Part shown: in pieces, positions 34,300 to 46,446 of the stretch
How positions within the stretch are numbered: position 1 is the first letter of the stretch
Layout of the letters: the number at the start of each line of letters is the position of its first letter
Source: Isoperla grammatica
Lineage: Eukaryota > Arthropoda > Insecta > Plecoptera > Perlodidae
Length of the DNA stretch: 64,000 nucleotides
Assembly: GCA_945910005.1 (NCBI GenBank)
Contig: OX246749.1
Coordinates: 27,956,260-28,020,259, forward strand
Direction of reading: 5' to 3'
Notes under the pieces: generated by a model
Told to the model about the DNA's origin: nothing
Databases searched by the model: none
What the model saw: the letters and a program-made list of their open reading frames with translations, nothing else
Translations under genes and position numbers: made by a program

Positions 34300-37042
34300 C
34301 TGCGTGTGAACTGGAACGTCTAGGCGCTACAGCTCTTAGTCACTATTCCTTATCGTAAGCTCATGTGTGTGAACTGGAACGTCTAGGCGCTACAGCTCTT
34401 AGTCACTATTCCTTATCGTTAGCTAAAGTGTGTGAACCGAAACGTCTAGGCGCTACAGCTCTTAGTCACTATTCCTTATCGTTAGCTAATGTGTGTGAAC
34501 TGGAACGTTTAGGCGCTACAGCTCTTAGTCACTATTCCTTATCGTTAGCTAATGTGTGTGAACCGGAACGTCTAGGCGCTACAGCTCTTAGTCACTATTC
34601 CTTATCGTTAGCTAATGTGTGTGAACCCGAACGTCTAGGCGCTAAGCTCTTAGTCACTATTCCTTATCGTTAGCTAATGTGTGTGAACCGGAACGCCTAG
34701 GCGCTACAGCTCTTAGTCACTATTCCTTATCGTTAGCTAATGTTTGTGAACTGGAACGTCTAGGCGCTAAAGCTCTTAGTCACTATTCCTTATCATAAGC
34801 TAATGTGTGTGAACCGGAACGCCTAGGCGCTACAGCTCTTAGTCACTATTCCTTATCGTAACATAATGTGGGTGAACCGGAACGTCTAGGCGCTACAGCT
34901 CTTAGTTACTATTCCTTATCGTTAGCTAATGTGTGTGAACTGGAACGTTTAGGCGCTACAGCTCTTAGTTACTATTCCTTATCGTTAGCTAATGTGTGTG
35001 AACCGGAACGCCTAGGCGCTACAGCTCTTAGTCACTATTCCTTATCGTTACATAATGTGGGTGAACCGGAACGTCTAGGCGCTACAGCTCTTAGTTACTA
35101 TTCCTTATCGTTAGCTAATGTGTGTGAACTGGAACGTTTAGGCGCAACAGCTCTTAGTCACTATTCCTTATCGTTACATAATGTGGGTGAACCGGAACGT
35201 CTAGGCGCTACAGCTCTTAGTTACTATTCCTAATCGTTAGCTAATGTGTGTGAACCGGAACGTCTAGGCGCTACAGCTCTTAGTCACTATTCCTTATCGT
35301 TAGCTAATGTGTGTGAACCGGAACGTCTAGGCGCTACAGCTCTTTGTCACTATTCCTTATCATTAGCTAATGTGTGTGAACCGGAACGCCTAGGCGCTAT
35401 AGCTCTTAGTCACTATTCCTTATCGTTACATAATGTGGGTGAACCGGAACGTCTAGGCGCTACAGCTCTTAGTTACTATTCCTTATCGTTAGCTAATGTG
35501 TGTGAACTGGAACGTTTAGGCGCTACAGCTCTTAGTCACTATTCCTTATCGTTAGGTTATGTGTGTGATCCGGAACGTCTAGGCGCTACAGCTCTTAGTT
35601 ACTATTCCTTATCGTTAGCTAATGTGTGTGAACTGGAACGTTTAGGCGCTACAGCTCTTAGTCACTATTCCTTATCGTTAGCTAATGTGTGTGAACCGGA
35701 ACGTCTAGGCGCTACAGCTCTTAGTCACTATTCCTTATCGTTAGCTAATGTGTGTGAACCGGAACGCCTAGGCGCTACAGCTCTTAGTCACTATTCCTTA
35801 TCGTAAGGTTATGTGTGTGAACCGGAACGTCTAGGCGCCACAGCTCTTATTCACTATTCCTTATCGTTAGCTAATGCGTGTGAACCGGAACGTCTAGGCG
35901 CTACAGCTCTTTGTCACTATTCCTTATCGTTAGCTAATGTTTGGGAACTGGAACGTCTAGGCGCTACAGCTCTTAGTAACTATTCCTTATCGTTAGCTTA
36001 TGTGTGTGAACCGGAACGTCTAGGCGCTACAGCTCTTAGTCACTATTCCTTATCGTTAGGTTATGTGTGTGAACCGGAACGTCTAGGCGCTACAGCTCTT
36101 AGTCAGTATTCCTTATCGTTAGCTAATGTGTGTGAACCGGAACGTCTAGGCGCTACAGCTCTTAGTCACTATTCCTTATCTTTAGCTAATGTGTGTGAAC
36201 CGGAACGTCTAGGCGCTACAGCTCTTAGTCACTATTTCTTATCGTTAGCTAATGTGTGTGAACCGGAACGTCTAGGCGCTACAGCTCTTAATCACTATTC
36301 CTTATCGTTAGCTAATGTGTGTGAACCGGAATGTCTGGGCGCTACAGCTCTTAGTCTATATTCCTTATTGTTAGCTAATGTGTGTGAACCGGAACGCCTA
36401 AGCGCTACAGCTCTTAGTCACTATTCCTTATCGTTAGGTTATGTGTGTGAACCGGAACGTCTAGGCGCTACAGCTCTTAGTCACTATTCCTTATCGTTAG
36501 CTAATGTGTGTGAACCGGAACGTCTAGGCGCTACAGCTCTTAGTCACTATTCCTTATCTTTAGCTAATGTGTGTGAACCGGAACGTCTAGGCGCTACAGC
36601 TCTTAGTCACTATTCCTTATCGTAAGCTAATGTGTGTGAACCGGAACGTCTAGGCGCTACAGCTCTTGGTCACTATTCCTTATTGTTAGCTAATGTGTGT
36701 GAACCGGAACGCCTAGGCGCTACAGCTCTTAGTCACTATTCCTTATCGTTAGGTTATGTGTGTGAACCGGAACGTCTAGGCGCTACAGCTCTTAGTCACT
36801 ATTCCTTATCGTTAGGTTATGTGTGTGAACCGGAACGTCTAGGCGCTACAGCTCTTAGTCACTATTCCTTATCGTTAGCTTATGTTTTTGAACGGAACGT
36901 CTAGGCGCTACAGCTCTTAGTTACTATTCCTTATCGTTAGCTAATGTGTGTGAACCGGAACGTCTAGGCGCTACAGCTCTTAGTTACTATTCCTTATCGT
37001 TAGCTAATGTGTGTGAACCGGAACGTCTAGGCGCTACAGCAC
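34300..37042. repeat. 63-bp tandem satellite, first block
   Basis: The unit is GTGTGTGAACCGGAACGTCT then AGGCGCTACAGCTCTTAGTC, ACTATTCCTTATCGTTAGCT and AAT. There are about 43 copies. Because 63 is 21 codons, one frame stays open over long runs (VCEPERLGATALSHYSLSLAN repeated), giving open frames up to 270 codons. Stops come from recurrent TCGTAAG variants. There is no splice logic or non-repeat coding sequence around it, so I treat it as satellite. It resumes at about 37630 after a MITE. Confidence 0.96.
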
Positions 37043-37045
37043 TTA

Positions 37046-37557
37046 AGCTGAGAAGTCGAGGATGTGCTCGGCGCGGCGGAGCGTAGCGTGGCGCGGATTC
37101 TCCTCGCCAGCCATTTCACTTGCAGATTGCACGATGCGCTATCTGTGGCCTAGGTCTAGGGTCCTAGGCCTAGCCTAGACCTAGTCGTTTGCTTACCTGT
37201 GTTGTTACAATCTTGCGCCACGTCCTTCAACGCTTGACCACGCAAAACATTACTTTTATAGTGTGTTTGGAATATATTATACACGATTTCTCTCTTTTCG
37301 ACAGCCAACAAAAATCTTTCGGCAAAGTCTTCAGACATCTTCAGTCATTTGTTTGTTGTCGTAATCCTGATTTTTTATTGGTCATTCAAAGTGACGTCAT
37401 GCCGAGCGTGGATTTCGCCGGTTGAAATATTGAATATTTTCAATCCTCGGATAGAAATCCGCGGCTCTCCTCGGCTGAGAAATAGAGCACGCTGATTGGC
37501 TGCAATCTTCATCCGCGCCGCGCCACGCCGAGCACATCCTCGACTGAAATCGCAGCT
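37046..37557. mobile_element. PIF/Harbinger-type MITE, 512 bp
   Basis: Flanked by TTA on both sides (37043-37045 and 37558-37560), where the interrupted 63-bp satellite normally reads CTCTTAGTC. The inverted termini begin AGCTG, then GTCGAGGATGTGCTCGGCG on the left and its inverse CGCCGAGCACATCCTCGACT on the right. A 3-bp TTA duplication is the PIF/Harbinger signature. It carries a small MADF-like coding exon on the minus strand. Confidence 0.85.
37197..37338 (-). pseudogene. MADF-like first exon carried by the Harbinger MITE
   Basis: An ATG at 37338 opens MSEDFAERFLLAVEKREIVY, continuing to DVAQDCNNT, where a good donor CAG|GTAAGC (minus, splice at 37197/37196) follows. The pattern FxxAVxxRxxxY...HYK...ALKDVA resembles the N-terminal helices of a MADF/Myb-like DNA-binding domain. 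Harbinger elements encode such a protein beside their transposase, so a deleted element could keep the first exon. I see no second exon in the MITE. The domain call is by pattern only. Confidence 0.45.
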
Positions 37558-37629
37558 TTAGTCACTATTCCTACCCACTACTACTACACTACTACACTAT
37601 TCCTATCGCTACACACTATTTCTATTCGT

Positions 37630-37801
37630 CACTATTATTTCACTATTTCTTATCGTTAGCTAATGTTTGTGAACCGGAACGTCTAGGCGCTACAGCTCTT
37701 AGTCACTATTCCTTATCGTTAGCTAATGTTTGTGAACCAGAACGTTTAGGCGCTACAGCTCTTAGTCACTATTCCTTATCGTTAGCTAATGTGTGTGAAC
37801 T
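37630..37801. repeat. 63-bp satellite, remainder after the MITE
   Basis: About three more copies of the 63-bp unit, after a short degenerate stretch (37560-37630) of CTACTACAC/CACTATTCC repeats. It ends at CTAATGTGTGTGAAC then unique sequence. Confidence 0.9.
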
Positions 37802-39004
37802 CCGCTTAACACCGGGGCTAAGTTTGTAAATGAACTGGAATGAGGAAGTCTTATGCATTGTTCACATGATTCGATTTATTGTTATTCTTTTCAAATCGGT
37901 TCATAACTGAATGAAACACACAATAAAAAATGAATGTACGAATGATTATAGTACAGTTAGCAAGCTAGTTTAGTTATTAGTTTAGTTACTTTAGTTTTAG
38001 ACCTATTGTTAAGTATATTATATATTGCACTTGTGGGCCTTGAGTCCTGTTGCCAATAAATAATTAATAATAAAAAAATAATTCAATCAATCAATGAAGG
38101 AATGAATAAGTTAATGAATCAATAAAATACAAATACATTTAAATAAACCTTGTTTGAAATGAGACACACGAGGAAGCTCTCTCTTCGAGTACAATAATAC
38201 ATAATGTACAATAATAATGTACATAATCATATCACAAGGTCAATTAATAATTTCAATGTAAAACAGGTAATTAAAGCTGCAACACAAGAATCCATAGTTT
38301 ATGATGGATTTAGAATGTTCGATTCGACAAATTGCCCAGAAAATAATAAAATAAAAAACTTTTCGAATTGCAAATCAGAAGCTTAAAAAATATCTATTAT
38401 TTTAACATCAATTGTTCACTTAGAAATAATAATTGATAGTAAAAATATGTTGTTAGTATATGTATATTTAATTGATAGTAATAATAAGTTGTATGCACGA
38501 CAATAATAGCTGGTGAAGCTGATGAATAAACACAATCTTATCTTATCTTTTAACGAGTACCGGTCACTATTACGGCGAGTGACTCACTACTATACAAAAT
38601 CAATAAAATAAAACGAAAAGTAAAGACGGAGACTTCAATTTAGGCGCAAGGCGGGATATGCCGCTCTCCACTGAGGCAGAATAAGTGGGATCCGGCGGGT
38701 AGACACCCCTCATATTATCCACCTGCGCGCTACAGGGTTGCCACGTTTCTACATTCAGTGCAATAGCGGTCATTTGTACATTCTCGATCGGGTCCCGGCG
38801 TATGGTCAGTCATCGTTGTATAGATTTTGCAACGCACGAAATGTCTGTGGTTCTCTATTGAAATTTACGGTTGATTAGTTTTTTCTGAGGAGTTAACGCG
38901 CGTGTAAGTGCTGCTCTTTGGTAAAATTAGTATCCTTTTAAGACTAGATCTTGCACCAAAATTGAAGGCCACATCGTAACACGCACGTGCTTTTTCTCTT
39001 CCAG
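37802..39004. other. intron sequence with LINE/SINE-like 3' tails
   Basis: AT-rich. 37960-38060 ends TGCCAATAAATAATTAATAATAA, and 38450-38550 ends GATGAATAAACACAATCTTATCTTATC. Both look like 3' tails of retrotransposed elements whose bodies I do not recognise. No exon is seen before 39005. Confidence 0.4.
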
Positions 39005-39406
39005 GCCCTGCTCACGATAATAATGGCCATCATCATGTTCGCCACGTCGTTCGGCACCGCCCGCGCTCGTCAGAGCAAGTACAGCTTGCACGCCGCGGCC
39101 ACGGCAACACCGCACATCTTCTACAGCGCAGCGTCCGACCCGACCTCTACGCGGCTCGGCCGGCACTACAGGACTGCGGTGACGTCACTGGGCGGTGACG
39201 TAGGAGACCGAGACGCGATAGCAGCGGGCGTGCTGGACGTGCCCGAGGGAGGGAATGTGACGAGACGGATCACAGCCCTCTACGGCGATGACGTGTTGAG
39301 CAAACCGCTGGCGATCACCCTAGTGAACAACGCTCTGCTGCGACACAGAACAGAGTCGGATGATTACTCCATTTTAACTAGTGAACAAGATATGGATAAC
39401 AGTGTG
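39005..39406 (+). CDS. ABCA-type transporter, exon d: first helix of TMD2 and extracytoplasmic loop
   Basis: 134 codons, phase 0 at both ends. It opens with a hydrophobic helix, ALLTIIMAIIMFATSFG, which follows the amphipathic end of exon c and is the first span of the second transmembrane domain. The rest is hydrophilic with no further helix: the large extracytoplasmic loop of ABCA proteins, with one N-glycosylation sequon (NVT in EGGNVTRR). A segment ALYGDDVLSKPLAITLVNNALLR matches the position of the conserved loop motif that ends in NALLR in the family. The acceptor is TTCCAG at 39004. The donor is taken as GTGAGG at 39407 because it leaves phase 0. Confidence 0.88.
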
Positions 39407-40097
39407 GTGAGGTGCAACGTTGAATTTTCATTATTTTACGTTTCATGTTGTTAAGCGAGCCATGCGAGCGTTTCCATTGGACTTTTATGGCACTCGTTCT
39501 GTTTGATTGTTTGTTTGATACAAAGTTACACCATAGTTACTGAAAAATATGTTTCTGAAACACAGAGTAACGGCAAAATGTGAGGTGGCTTAGGCTATAC
39601 TATAGTAAATTTTCGTTCGATCACGAATATACTACTAATTTAGTCAAGATCTGATACGTATAAGAGGCAGAAATTAAATTTCTATTGTTGTCAAAAAGTA
39701 TAAGTAAAGGTGGCGGACCGTGTTGATAACACTAGACAGAATGACAACGAAAATTCTTAGCAACGCACATTCCACAGCATTCAACAATGTCGGAAAGTAT
39801 GGAAAGCTATGGAAATTCTTGACTTGTTAATTGTTGTTTTCATTAGCTTTGAGAACTTTTCGCCAGAAAGTTCATAGATATTGACGTGCTCGCTAATCAT
39901 CGCGTCACACACAGAGCGTTCTTCTAGTAATAGTGCTTACGATACAGCAAGACTTAGGCCAGCCCTAAGTTAAGACTTTTTATGAATCCTGGCACGCAAC
40001 ATATTGATGACGAAATGCAATAAAAGTTGCACGTCTACAGGGTCCATAAGGAAGCTATATAGCTGAAATTCTTACCATGTATGTAATACATACTTAT
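39407..40097. other. intron sequence with a dispersed repeat fragment
   Basis: No exon. About 39945-40035 contains GACTTAGGCCAGCCCTAAGT, ATGAATCCTGG and AATAAAAGTTGCACGTCTA, all shared with 59142-59370 (first parts inverted). This is a dispersed repeat family with unclear ends. Confidence 0.5.
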
Positions 40098-40716
40098 ACC
40101 TCCACGTCGAAAACCGCGCAAAATTTTCGTTTTTTAAATTATATCTCAAGTTGAAAAAAAACCTTAATAGCTACCATACTTTCTGACATTTTGGTTCCTA
40201 AAAATGATCAAAATTCACATGCTAAAATCGTACGTTACACTAATGTTCCTTTAAGAGCGAAGGGTACCCCTACGTCAAAACCCGCAGAAATTTTTTATTT
40301 TGTAATTATATCTGAAGATTGCAACATAAAATTGAAAATCTAAATGAACAACGCACTGTGTTTTGGTAAGCCCTACAGACTGAACGCATTATTATAACCA
40401 TTAGCGTTAGTTATTTTGATTATGTAATCGATAATTAGTAATAAAATTAATTAGAAATAAAAACCACACTGATTATAATGTAAGACACAATTCGGAACAT
40501 TCAGTGTGTAGAGCTTACCAAACCACAGTGCACTGTTGATTGTTTTTTCTACCCAACTTCTATGTTATGTTATGTTGTAAATATAAACTTGTATAAACAT
40601 GCGAATACAATGATGAAACTGAAACTGAAACTGATTAGGATTTTCGATTGCGAACTCTTTTCTTGAGATATAATTTAAAAAAATGAAAATTTGGTGCAGT
40701 TTTTGACGTCGAGGTA
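40098..40716. mobile_element. inverted-repeat element, about 620 bp
   Basis: The left end, CCTCCACGTCGAAAACCGCG then AAATTATATCTCAAG (about 40098-40150), is inverted at the right end (CTTGAGATATAATTT ... GACGTCGAGG, about 40660-40716). An internal third copy begins near 40268. Inside, ATGAAACTGAAACTGAAACTGA at about 40612 looks like a LINE or SINE tail. No coding region. Confidence 0.65.
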
Positions 40717-40760
40717 TCTATTGTTCCCTGTTTAAAAAAAATTATTTTTCCATGTTTCAG

Positions 40761-41031
40761 ACGGTGCCAGCCCGGATGCCCTATGATACAATTTGGATCG
40801 TAGCTCTATTTATTGTCTTCTTCATGGGACTCTTCCTATGGTTACCGACCGTAGAGCGCGTCACATGCGGCAAACAGATCCAGACTATGACAGGTGCCAG
40901 CGTCATCTTTTATTGGCTGCCGTGCTTCCTGGTGGACTTTCTCATCTTCACGATAGTCTTCCTTTTTGTGGTGTTCGCCCTGGTCGGCTTCGACGCCAAT
41001 CAGAAGCTCTATAGCGGTGCGGAAGAGATCA
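40761..41031 (+). CDS. ABCA-type transporter, exon e: TMD2 helices
   Basis: 90 codons plus one base. It starts TVPARMPYDTIW and holds a helix TIWIVALFIVFFMGLFLWLP, a cytoplasmic turn (VERVTCGKQIQTMTGAS), a helix IFYWLPCFLVDFLIF and a helix TIVFLFVVFALVGF. In ABCA proteins this region carries the lipid-contacting helices after the extracytoplasmic loop; the YWL...D pattern after the basic turn is typical. The acceptor is TTTCAG at 40760 and the donor is GTACGT at 41032. It ends with one base (A) that the next exon completes as Ser. The following intron is nearly 18 kb of nested elements. Confidence 0.93.
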
Positions 41032-41122
41032 GTACGTGACTATATGCAATTCAGATAAGAATCACAAATTTACAAACATCTCAATTTTATTTAAAGGCTG
41101 GTCCACACAGATTTTTAAGACA

Positions 41123-41222
<100 letters not shown>

Positions 41223-41319
41223 TTTATCATTAAGGAGGTTAAAAAGAGATTGAAAGTTTTTCATTAGACTACCTATATCTCAACAAATCAACATGCTATA
41301 TACCTGAAAATTGGTATAT

Positions 41320-41361
41320 AGATTATTATTATTGTGACTATTATTATTAATATTCTTATTC

Positions 41362-41393
<32 letters not shown>

Positions 41394-41439
41394 ATTATTA
41401 TAATTTGTATTATAATTATTATTATTACTGTCATTATTA

Positions 41440-41516
<77 letters not shown>

Positions 41517-41518
41517 TT
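41320..41518. repeat. ATT microsatellite, interrupted
   Basis: ATT triplets broken by short variants (ATTCTTATTC, ATAATTTGTATTATA, CTGTCATT, ATTTTTATT). Confidence 0.95.
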
Positions 41519-41691
41519 AGAATACGTTTGTAGATATATACATATAATGTTCTGTTTGTAATCGAGGCTGATAGTATTTAAGAAGTGCAAAACCACTGAT
41601 AAGCCGTTATAGACTTGTGGTTGTTTTTTTGTTCTTAACGTGTATTGTATATATAAGTAATATAATTAATAACAACAACAACAAAAATATA

Positions 41692-41694
41692 TTA

Positions 41695-41792
<98 letters not shown>

Positions 41793-41834
41793 ATTATTAT
41801 TATTATTATTATTATTATTAATATTATTATTTTA
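41692..41834. repeat. ATT microsatellite at the LINE 3' end
   Basis: About 47 triplets with few breaks. On the minus strand this is a TAA repeat that directly follows the 3' end of the R4/Dong-like LINE. Confidence 0.95.
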
Positions 41835-42285
41835 TAGTTGCAATACTTAAAAACTCGGTCAAAGCCAGCATAAACATGTTGTACGGACATAAATGTCAAG
41901 TATTTCCATGTGTTTACATTGTTAAAAACTACTTAGAACTAATTAAATATATCATTGTCCATATTATTATTTTTTCCAAACCAAACTGTGGATGTTATGT
42001 ATGGTCATGGCCGATTTGTACTCATCCCAGGATTCACTTTTCGTATCGTGGAAACCACGAAAACCACCATCAGGATGGAGAACTTCTTGAAGTCTTCATT
42101 CTTCTTAGCTCAAAAATGTTCGCACTATCCTACACGTGTTCAAAATTATTGCTTTTTGAACCAATTAGTTTAAAACTGTCATGCAGTTTACGCGGAACAA
42201 TGCCATTTCTGATATAATTAACGGTACAACAGTTACATTATTCTGCTTCCACAACCTTTTTATTTCAATAGATAATTCCTTATAT
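41835..42285 (-). pseudogene. 3' end of the R4/Dong-like LINE beyond LTR element 3
   Basis: On minus from 42285 the frame of the endonuclease resumes as KELSIEIKRLWKQNNVTVV, then PLIISEM, after which a frameshift (GIVPRKLHDSFKLIG in another frame) and stops follow. The sequence runs to about 41835 and then into the TAA microsatellite. This shows that the LTR element sits inside the LINE and not beside it. Confidence 0.8.
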
Positions 42286-43146
42286 TGTAAGATAGTGAGA
42301 ACCTACCGTGACACCTACCCAATTCCGCCGGCTCAGCCTCGAACCCACGGACTCCAAAGTCGACGGTCCCGTAGAAGTACTGGGGCGTAGCTCTAGGGGT
42401 AGTTATCACATCATTGGGATCGGGACATACCAGCTCAGGCAGTTTAAGAATGAAAAGACTTTGGTTCAAACAATAGAGGAACCGCCATTTATTAGACTAC
42501 ACATTTATCCTACGTGGCTGAGTTATGGCGAATCTGTCTATGGGCATTCCAGGTCTGATGGACTTAACCTTCCTATCCAGAGGGTAGCTGTAGTTATCCC
42601 TATACCTTGGCTTCCTGGTGGCTGACTAGAACCCTGTGTTGTGGCTCAGCTCCATGGTCCATGTCCACGTTCGACCTCCAAGTTCCTCCCTCAGGGTCTT
42701 CGCTTGTTCTTCCCACCGTTCCACCTTGGCACAGGTCTACCTCCTCTTCCGTTCCATGGTTGAATGCCCCGAATTACACACGTGTTCCCTCGCACCTAGA
42801 CTTTCCTACGTCATACCTCAGTCACCCCCTCTCCAAGTCATAAATTACCAACCAAACTACTCGGTTCGTCCCCCTCCCGTGGCAATCATGAAAGAGTGGG
42901 ACCAGGGCTCACTGACGAAGTCAACGAACCAGCCCCCTCCTGAACCGAGCAGTCAGCAAAGTTGCCGCACAAACAGGAAATTATAACTGAACAAGACTGA
43001 CGAAATAGCCGAGCACAGCGCATACCTTACGGTGACGACAGCTGTGAGGAAACACACCATGTCACCGTGAAGTATCCCTAAATCACGCAATTAAATAAAA
43101 CTAAGTAAATATGAAATAAAGAACAAGTACTAATTTTTACCTCACA
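42286..43146 (-). repeat. 3' LTR of LTR element 3
   Basis: 861 bases; inner edge with the purine tract. Open frames such as the 105-codon one at 42308 recur in the partner and come from the shared LTR. Confidence 0.9.
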
Positions 43147-43160
43147 TGCCCCCCCCTTAG

Positions 43161-44755
43161 ATAAGAGTCGACTCTGTCTCGACCCGTGATTTATAGAAAG
43201 CCAGAGAGCAAAGTGACAACCAAACTTGGTATTGGATGTATGACGTAAGAACAATCCCCCAAATTGAATAACACATTTTCCTAACATAATTATCAAAATT
43301 TCCCAGGACCCATAGCCAAATTTCTCACCTCTTAGCCATTTACATTCTTGAAAGAGGCTACTAAGAGTCATGATCTCCCCAGCACCCTTGTGCCCACCCC
43401 TGAAAACCGAATGACAATAACAACACGGCCTAGAGATCATGCTCCGCAAAAAAAAAACGAGAAATATCATAAATAAACGATTGAAAACACATAACAAGAC
43501 AGAACAATAATAACAAAACAACAATTTTTGTATCACGGTTCCTCTTGATTACATTGGACTCCGGAGTCGAACAATTCCTCGGCCCGGAGTCTTCTTTCCC
43601 TCCGCCGACCGACTGACAGCAGCCAATCCTCTCAAGTCAGCGGATCGTCGGTTTGAACACAGCCTTGAGATGCCAAATACTGGAACACACAAAAATTACC
43701 AACACTATTGCGTCCGAACAACCGCATTCCCCTCCGTAATACTCTATGTACATCATGTATACATACTGAATTTTTACAACGCTAATAAAACTACTATACT
43801 ACTACTATAATGCAGACGATCTACAGCAACCATTTCCCAAAGATACACTGCCCCAGAGAGTGGGTAGCTACCAGCATACAGCTCCCGTCAGATAGAACAG
43901 CTGACAACGAAGCGACTTTGACATGTTCAAGTCGTGCAAACATCAACAAATATGCGAGGGACAAGACCACTCCGCGAAACACTCCAGATAGTAGTGAGTC
44001 ATGACGACAACCGTCAGCACAATAGTGACACTATGCCCCCCCCCTTACTCCCTCCTACTCTCCTCAGAGAGCCATCAACATATGGCGAGCAAAACTAAAA
44101 CACACGTCACCTGTCACGACACGCATGAATACACTGATGAATGCACCACCGAACAAGTGAAATGTGAAAGACACAAATCGACACAATCGACGAAATTGAC
44201 TTAAAACAACGAAATAATTAGCTCCTGTGACTGCAATGGGAAGCAATCAACCATAACAGGAACTGCCACATTTAAGAAATTGAGTATGACCATAGACAAC
44301 GACAAATCTGCGATGTCGACCAAGAGTCCAGTACACTCGATGCAGACAAAGCTATCACCTATGAAACTCAATGCCAAGCTGCAGCAAAGCAAAGAGAAAC
44401 ACCGGGAATGTCCATCAATCACTAATCCTAATAAAATCTAAAAGTAATTAAATAAACTTAATTATTTTCCCCCACCCTCAACCATAAAAACTAGTTTACA
44501 GAAGAGACAAGAGAGAAAAGAAATAAACCTAAAATGTGACAAAGCCACGCCATAACGACCTAGTCTTAAACCTAACACTTCTACGGACATCCACACCAGA
44601 GTAAACCACCCCTATGCGTACATCAAGAAACCAGATATTCGATCGAACACCCTGACCCGTCGCTCCAGGACAATACCATGAAGGCACCCCACGCTAGCGA
44701 TAAAGGAACACAGTCGCTAACAATATCCACAGCCGTGTTACGACCCGAAGTCGCT
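43161..44755 (-). other. interior of LTR element 3, no gene recognised
   Basis: Mixed-composition sequence with short open frames on both strands (up to 152 codons at 43078-43536, which begins in the LTR). None shows Gag, protease or polymerase motifs. Stops are frequent on the element's coding strand. Confidence 0.5.
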
Positions 44756-45740
44756 GACACGACACCCCCATTGGACTGTCCATCGTCCGTGCTAAGCCCC
44801 GTCACAGACACGCTCCTCGGACTGTCCGTCGTCCGCTCCATAGTCACCCCCATTGGACTGTCCATCGTCCATAGTCACCGGACGTGACCACACACGGACC
44901 GTCCATCATCCGTGCTGTCACGCTCCATGACACCCCCATTGGACTGTCCATCGTCCGTGCTAAGCCCCGTCACAGACACGCTCCTCGGACTGTCCGTCGT
45001 CCGCTCCATAGTCACCCCCATTGGACTGTCCATCGTCCATAGTCACCGGACGTGACCACACACGGACCGTCCATCGTCCGTGCTGTCACGCTCCATGACA
45101 CCCCCATTGGACTGTCCATCGTCCATAGTCACCGGACAGGACTGTAAACACGGACTGTCCATCGTCCGTGCTAAGCCCCGTCACAGACTTGCTCCTCGGA
45201 CTGTCCGTCGTCCACTCCATAGTCACCCCCATTGGACTGTCCATCGTCCATAGTCACCGGACGTGACCACACACGGACCGTCCATCATCCGTGCTGTCAC
45301 GCTCCATGACACCCCCATTGGACTGTCCATTGTCCATAGTCACCGGACAGGACTGTAAACACGGACTGTCCATCGTCCGTGCTAAGCCCCGTCACAGACT
45401 TGCTCCTCGGACTGTCCGTCATCCGCTCCATTGTCACACCCGTTGGACTGTCCATCGTCAATAGTCACCGGACGGGACTGTACACACGGACTGTCCATCG
45501 TCCGTGCCAAGCCCCGTCACAGACACGCTCCTCGGACTGTCCGTCGTCCGCTCCATAGTCACCGGACGGGACTGTACACACGGACTGTCCATCGTCCGTG
45601 CTGTCACGCCCCATGACACCCCCATTGGACTGTCCGTCGTCCATAGTCATTGGACGTGACCACACACACGGACTGTCCATCGTCCGTGCTGTCACGCTCC
45701 ATGACACCTCCATTGGACTGTCCGTCGTCCATTACACCAA
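44755..45740. repeat. GGACTGTCC(A/G)TCGTCC repeat cluster
   Basis: About 25 copies of a 16-17-base core GGACTGTCCATCGTCC, spaced 30-50 bases apart and arranged in higher-order units of roughly 170 bases. CACCCCCATT precedes many cores; CCGTGCTAAGCCCCGTCACA and ATAGTCACCGGACGTGACCA follow others. The core is flanked by GGAC and GTCC, so each copy has a small dyad. Open frames on both strands are by-products. Confidence 0.9.
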
Positions 45741-46100
45741 CCAAACTCATACCAAACACATTAATACCAAACAAAATCATACCAAACACAACCATACCAA
45801 ATAAATGCATACTAGATGCGAGACCGAACATCGTAATTAACACTTGTCGCTCCTCGACTACCGATGAGAGAAGACAAAAGTGCAGCACATGCAGAGTAAT
45901 AAAACACATGCCAGTACTGTATCCTGCGGTCAGAGGTTCGTTTCCCCTAGCTGTCAAAAGGAAGATTCCACACGCGCGAGACGGCCAGCACGGTCAACCC
46001 TACACCGCCGTCCGCACGAAACCAACGAAACCCCAATGCAACAAGAGTAATCACGATGATGACGCAAAACTAAATCTACAAGAAGATAAGAAAATAATAT

Positions 46101-46395
46101 TACATGAAAAAAATATATTTTTTTTAAAACAACGCTTATATTTAAATGCACTAAAAAGTAAAAAATAAATTTTCCCCCAACAAATTTTTGCCTCACTCGG
46201 AAAATAAAAGCGTTGGGCGCTTTCGGTATTGACATAGATTGCAGTATTCTGCTGTTTATGCAGGGAAAGCGCCCAACGCTTTTATTTTCCGAGTGAGGCA
46301 AAACTTTGTTAGGCGAAAATTTATTTTTTACTTTTTAGTGCATTTAAATATAAGCGTTGTTTTTAAAAAAATATTTTTTTTTTCATGTAATATTA
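46101..46395. repeat. near-perfect inverted repeat, about 125-bp arms
   Basis: The left arm (about 46101-46224) and right arm (about 46262-46390) are inverted copies around a loop of about 38 bases. Shared blocks include CACTCGGAAAATAAAAGCG with its inverse, and TTTAAATGCACTAAAAAGTA with its inverse. The RNA of either strand would fold into a long hairpin. It is probably a foldback element inserted in the LTR element's interior. Confidence 0.9.
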
Positions 46396-46446
46396 TTTTA
46401 TACTTTTTAGTCTTAAAGAATATTGCAATCGAACATATATCGAATA

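Noticed and set aside
34365..36904. Long open frames encoding a 21-residue repeat (VCEPERLGATALSHYSLSLAN)
   Set aside because: The satellite period is 63 bases, so any stop-free unit keeps the frame open. There is no unique sequence, signal peptide or splice logic, and recurrent variants bring stops.
46261..46285. GCGCCCAACGCTT shared between the hairpin and the primer-binding site of LTR element 2
   Set aside because: A 13-base match is expected by chance many times in 64 kb; no LTR is adjacent.
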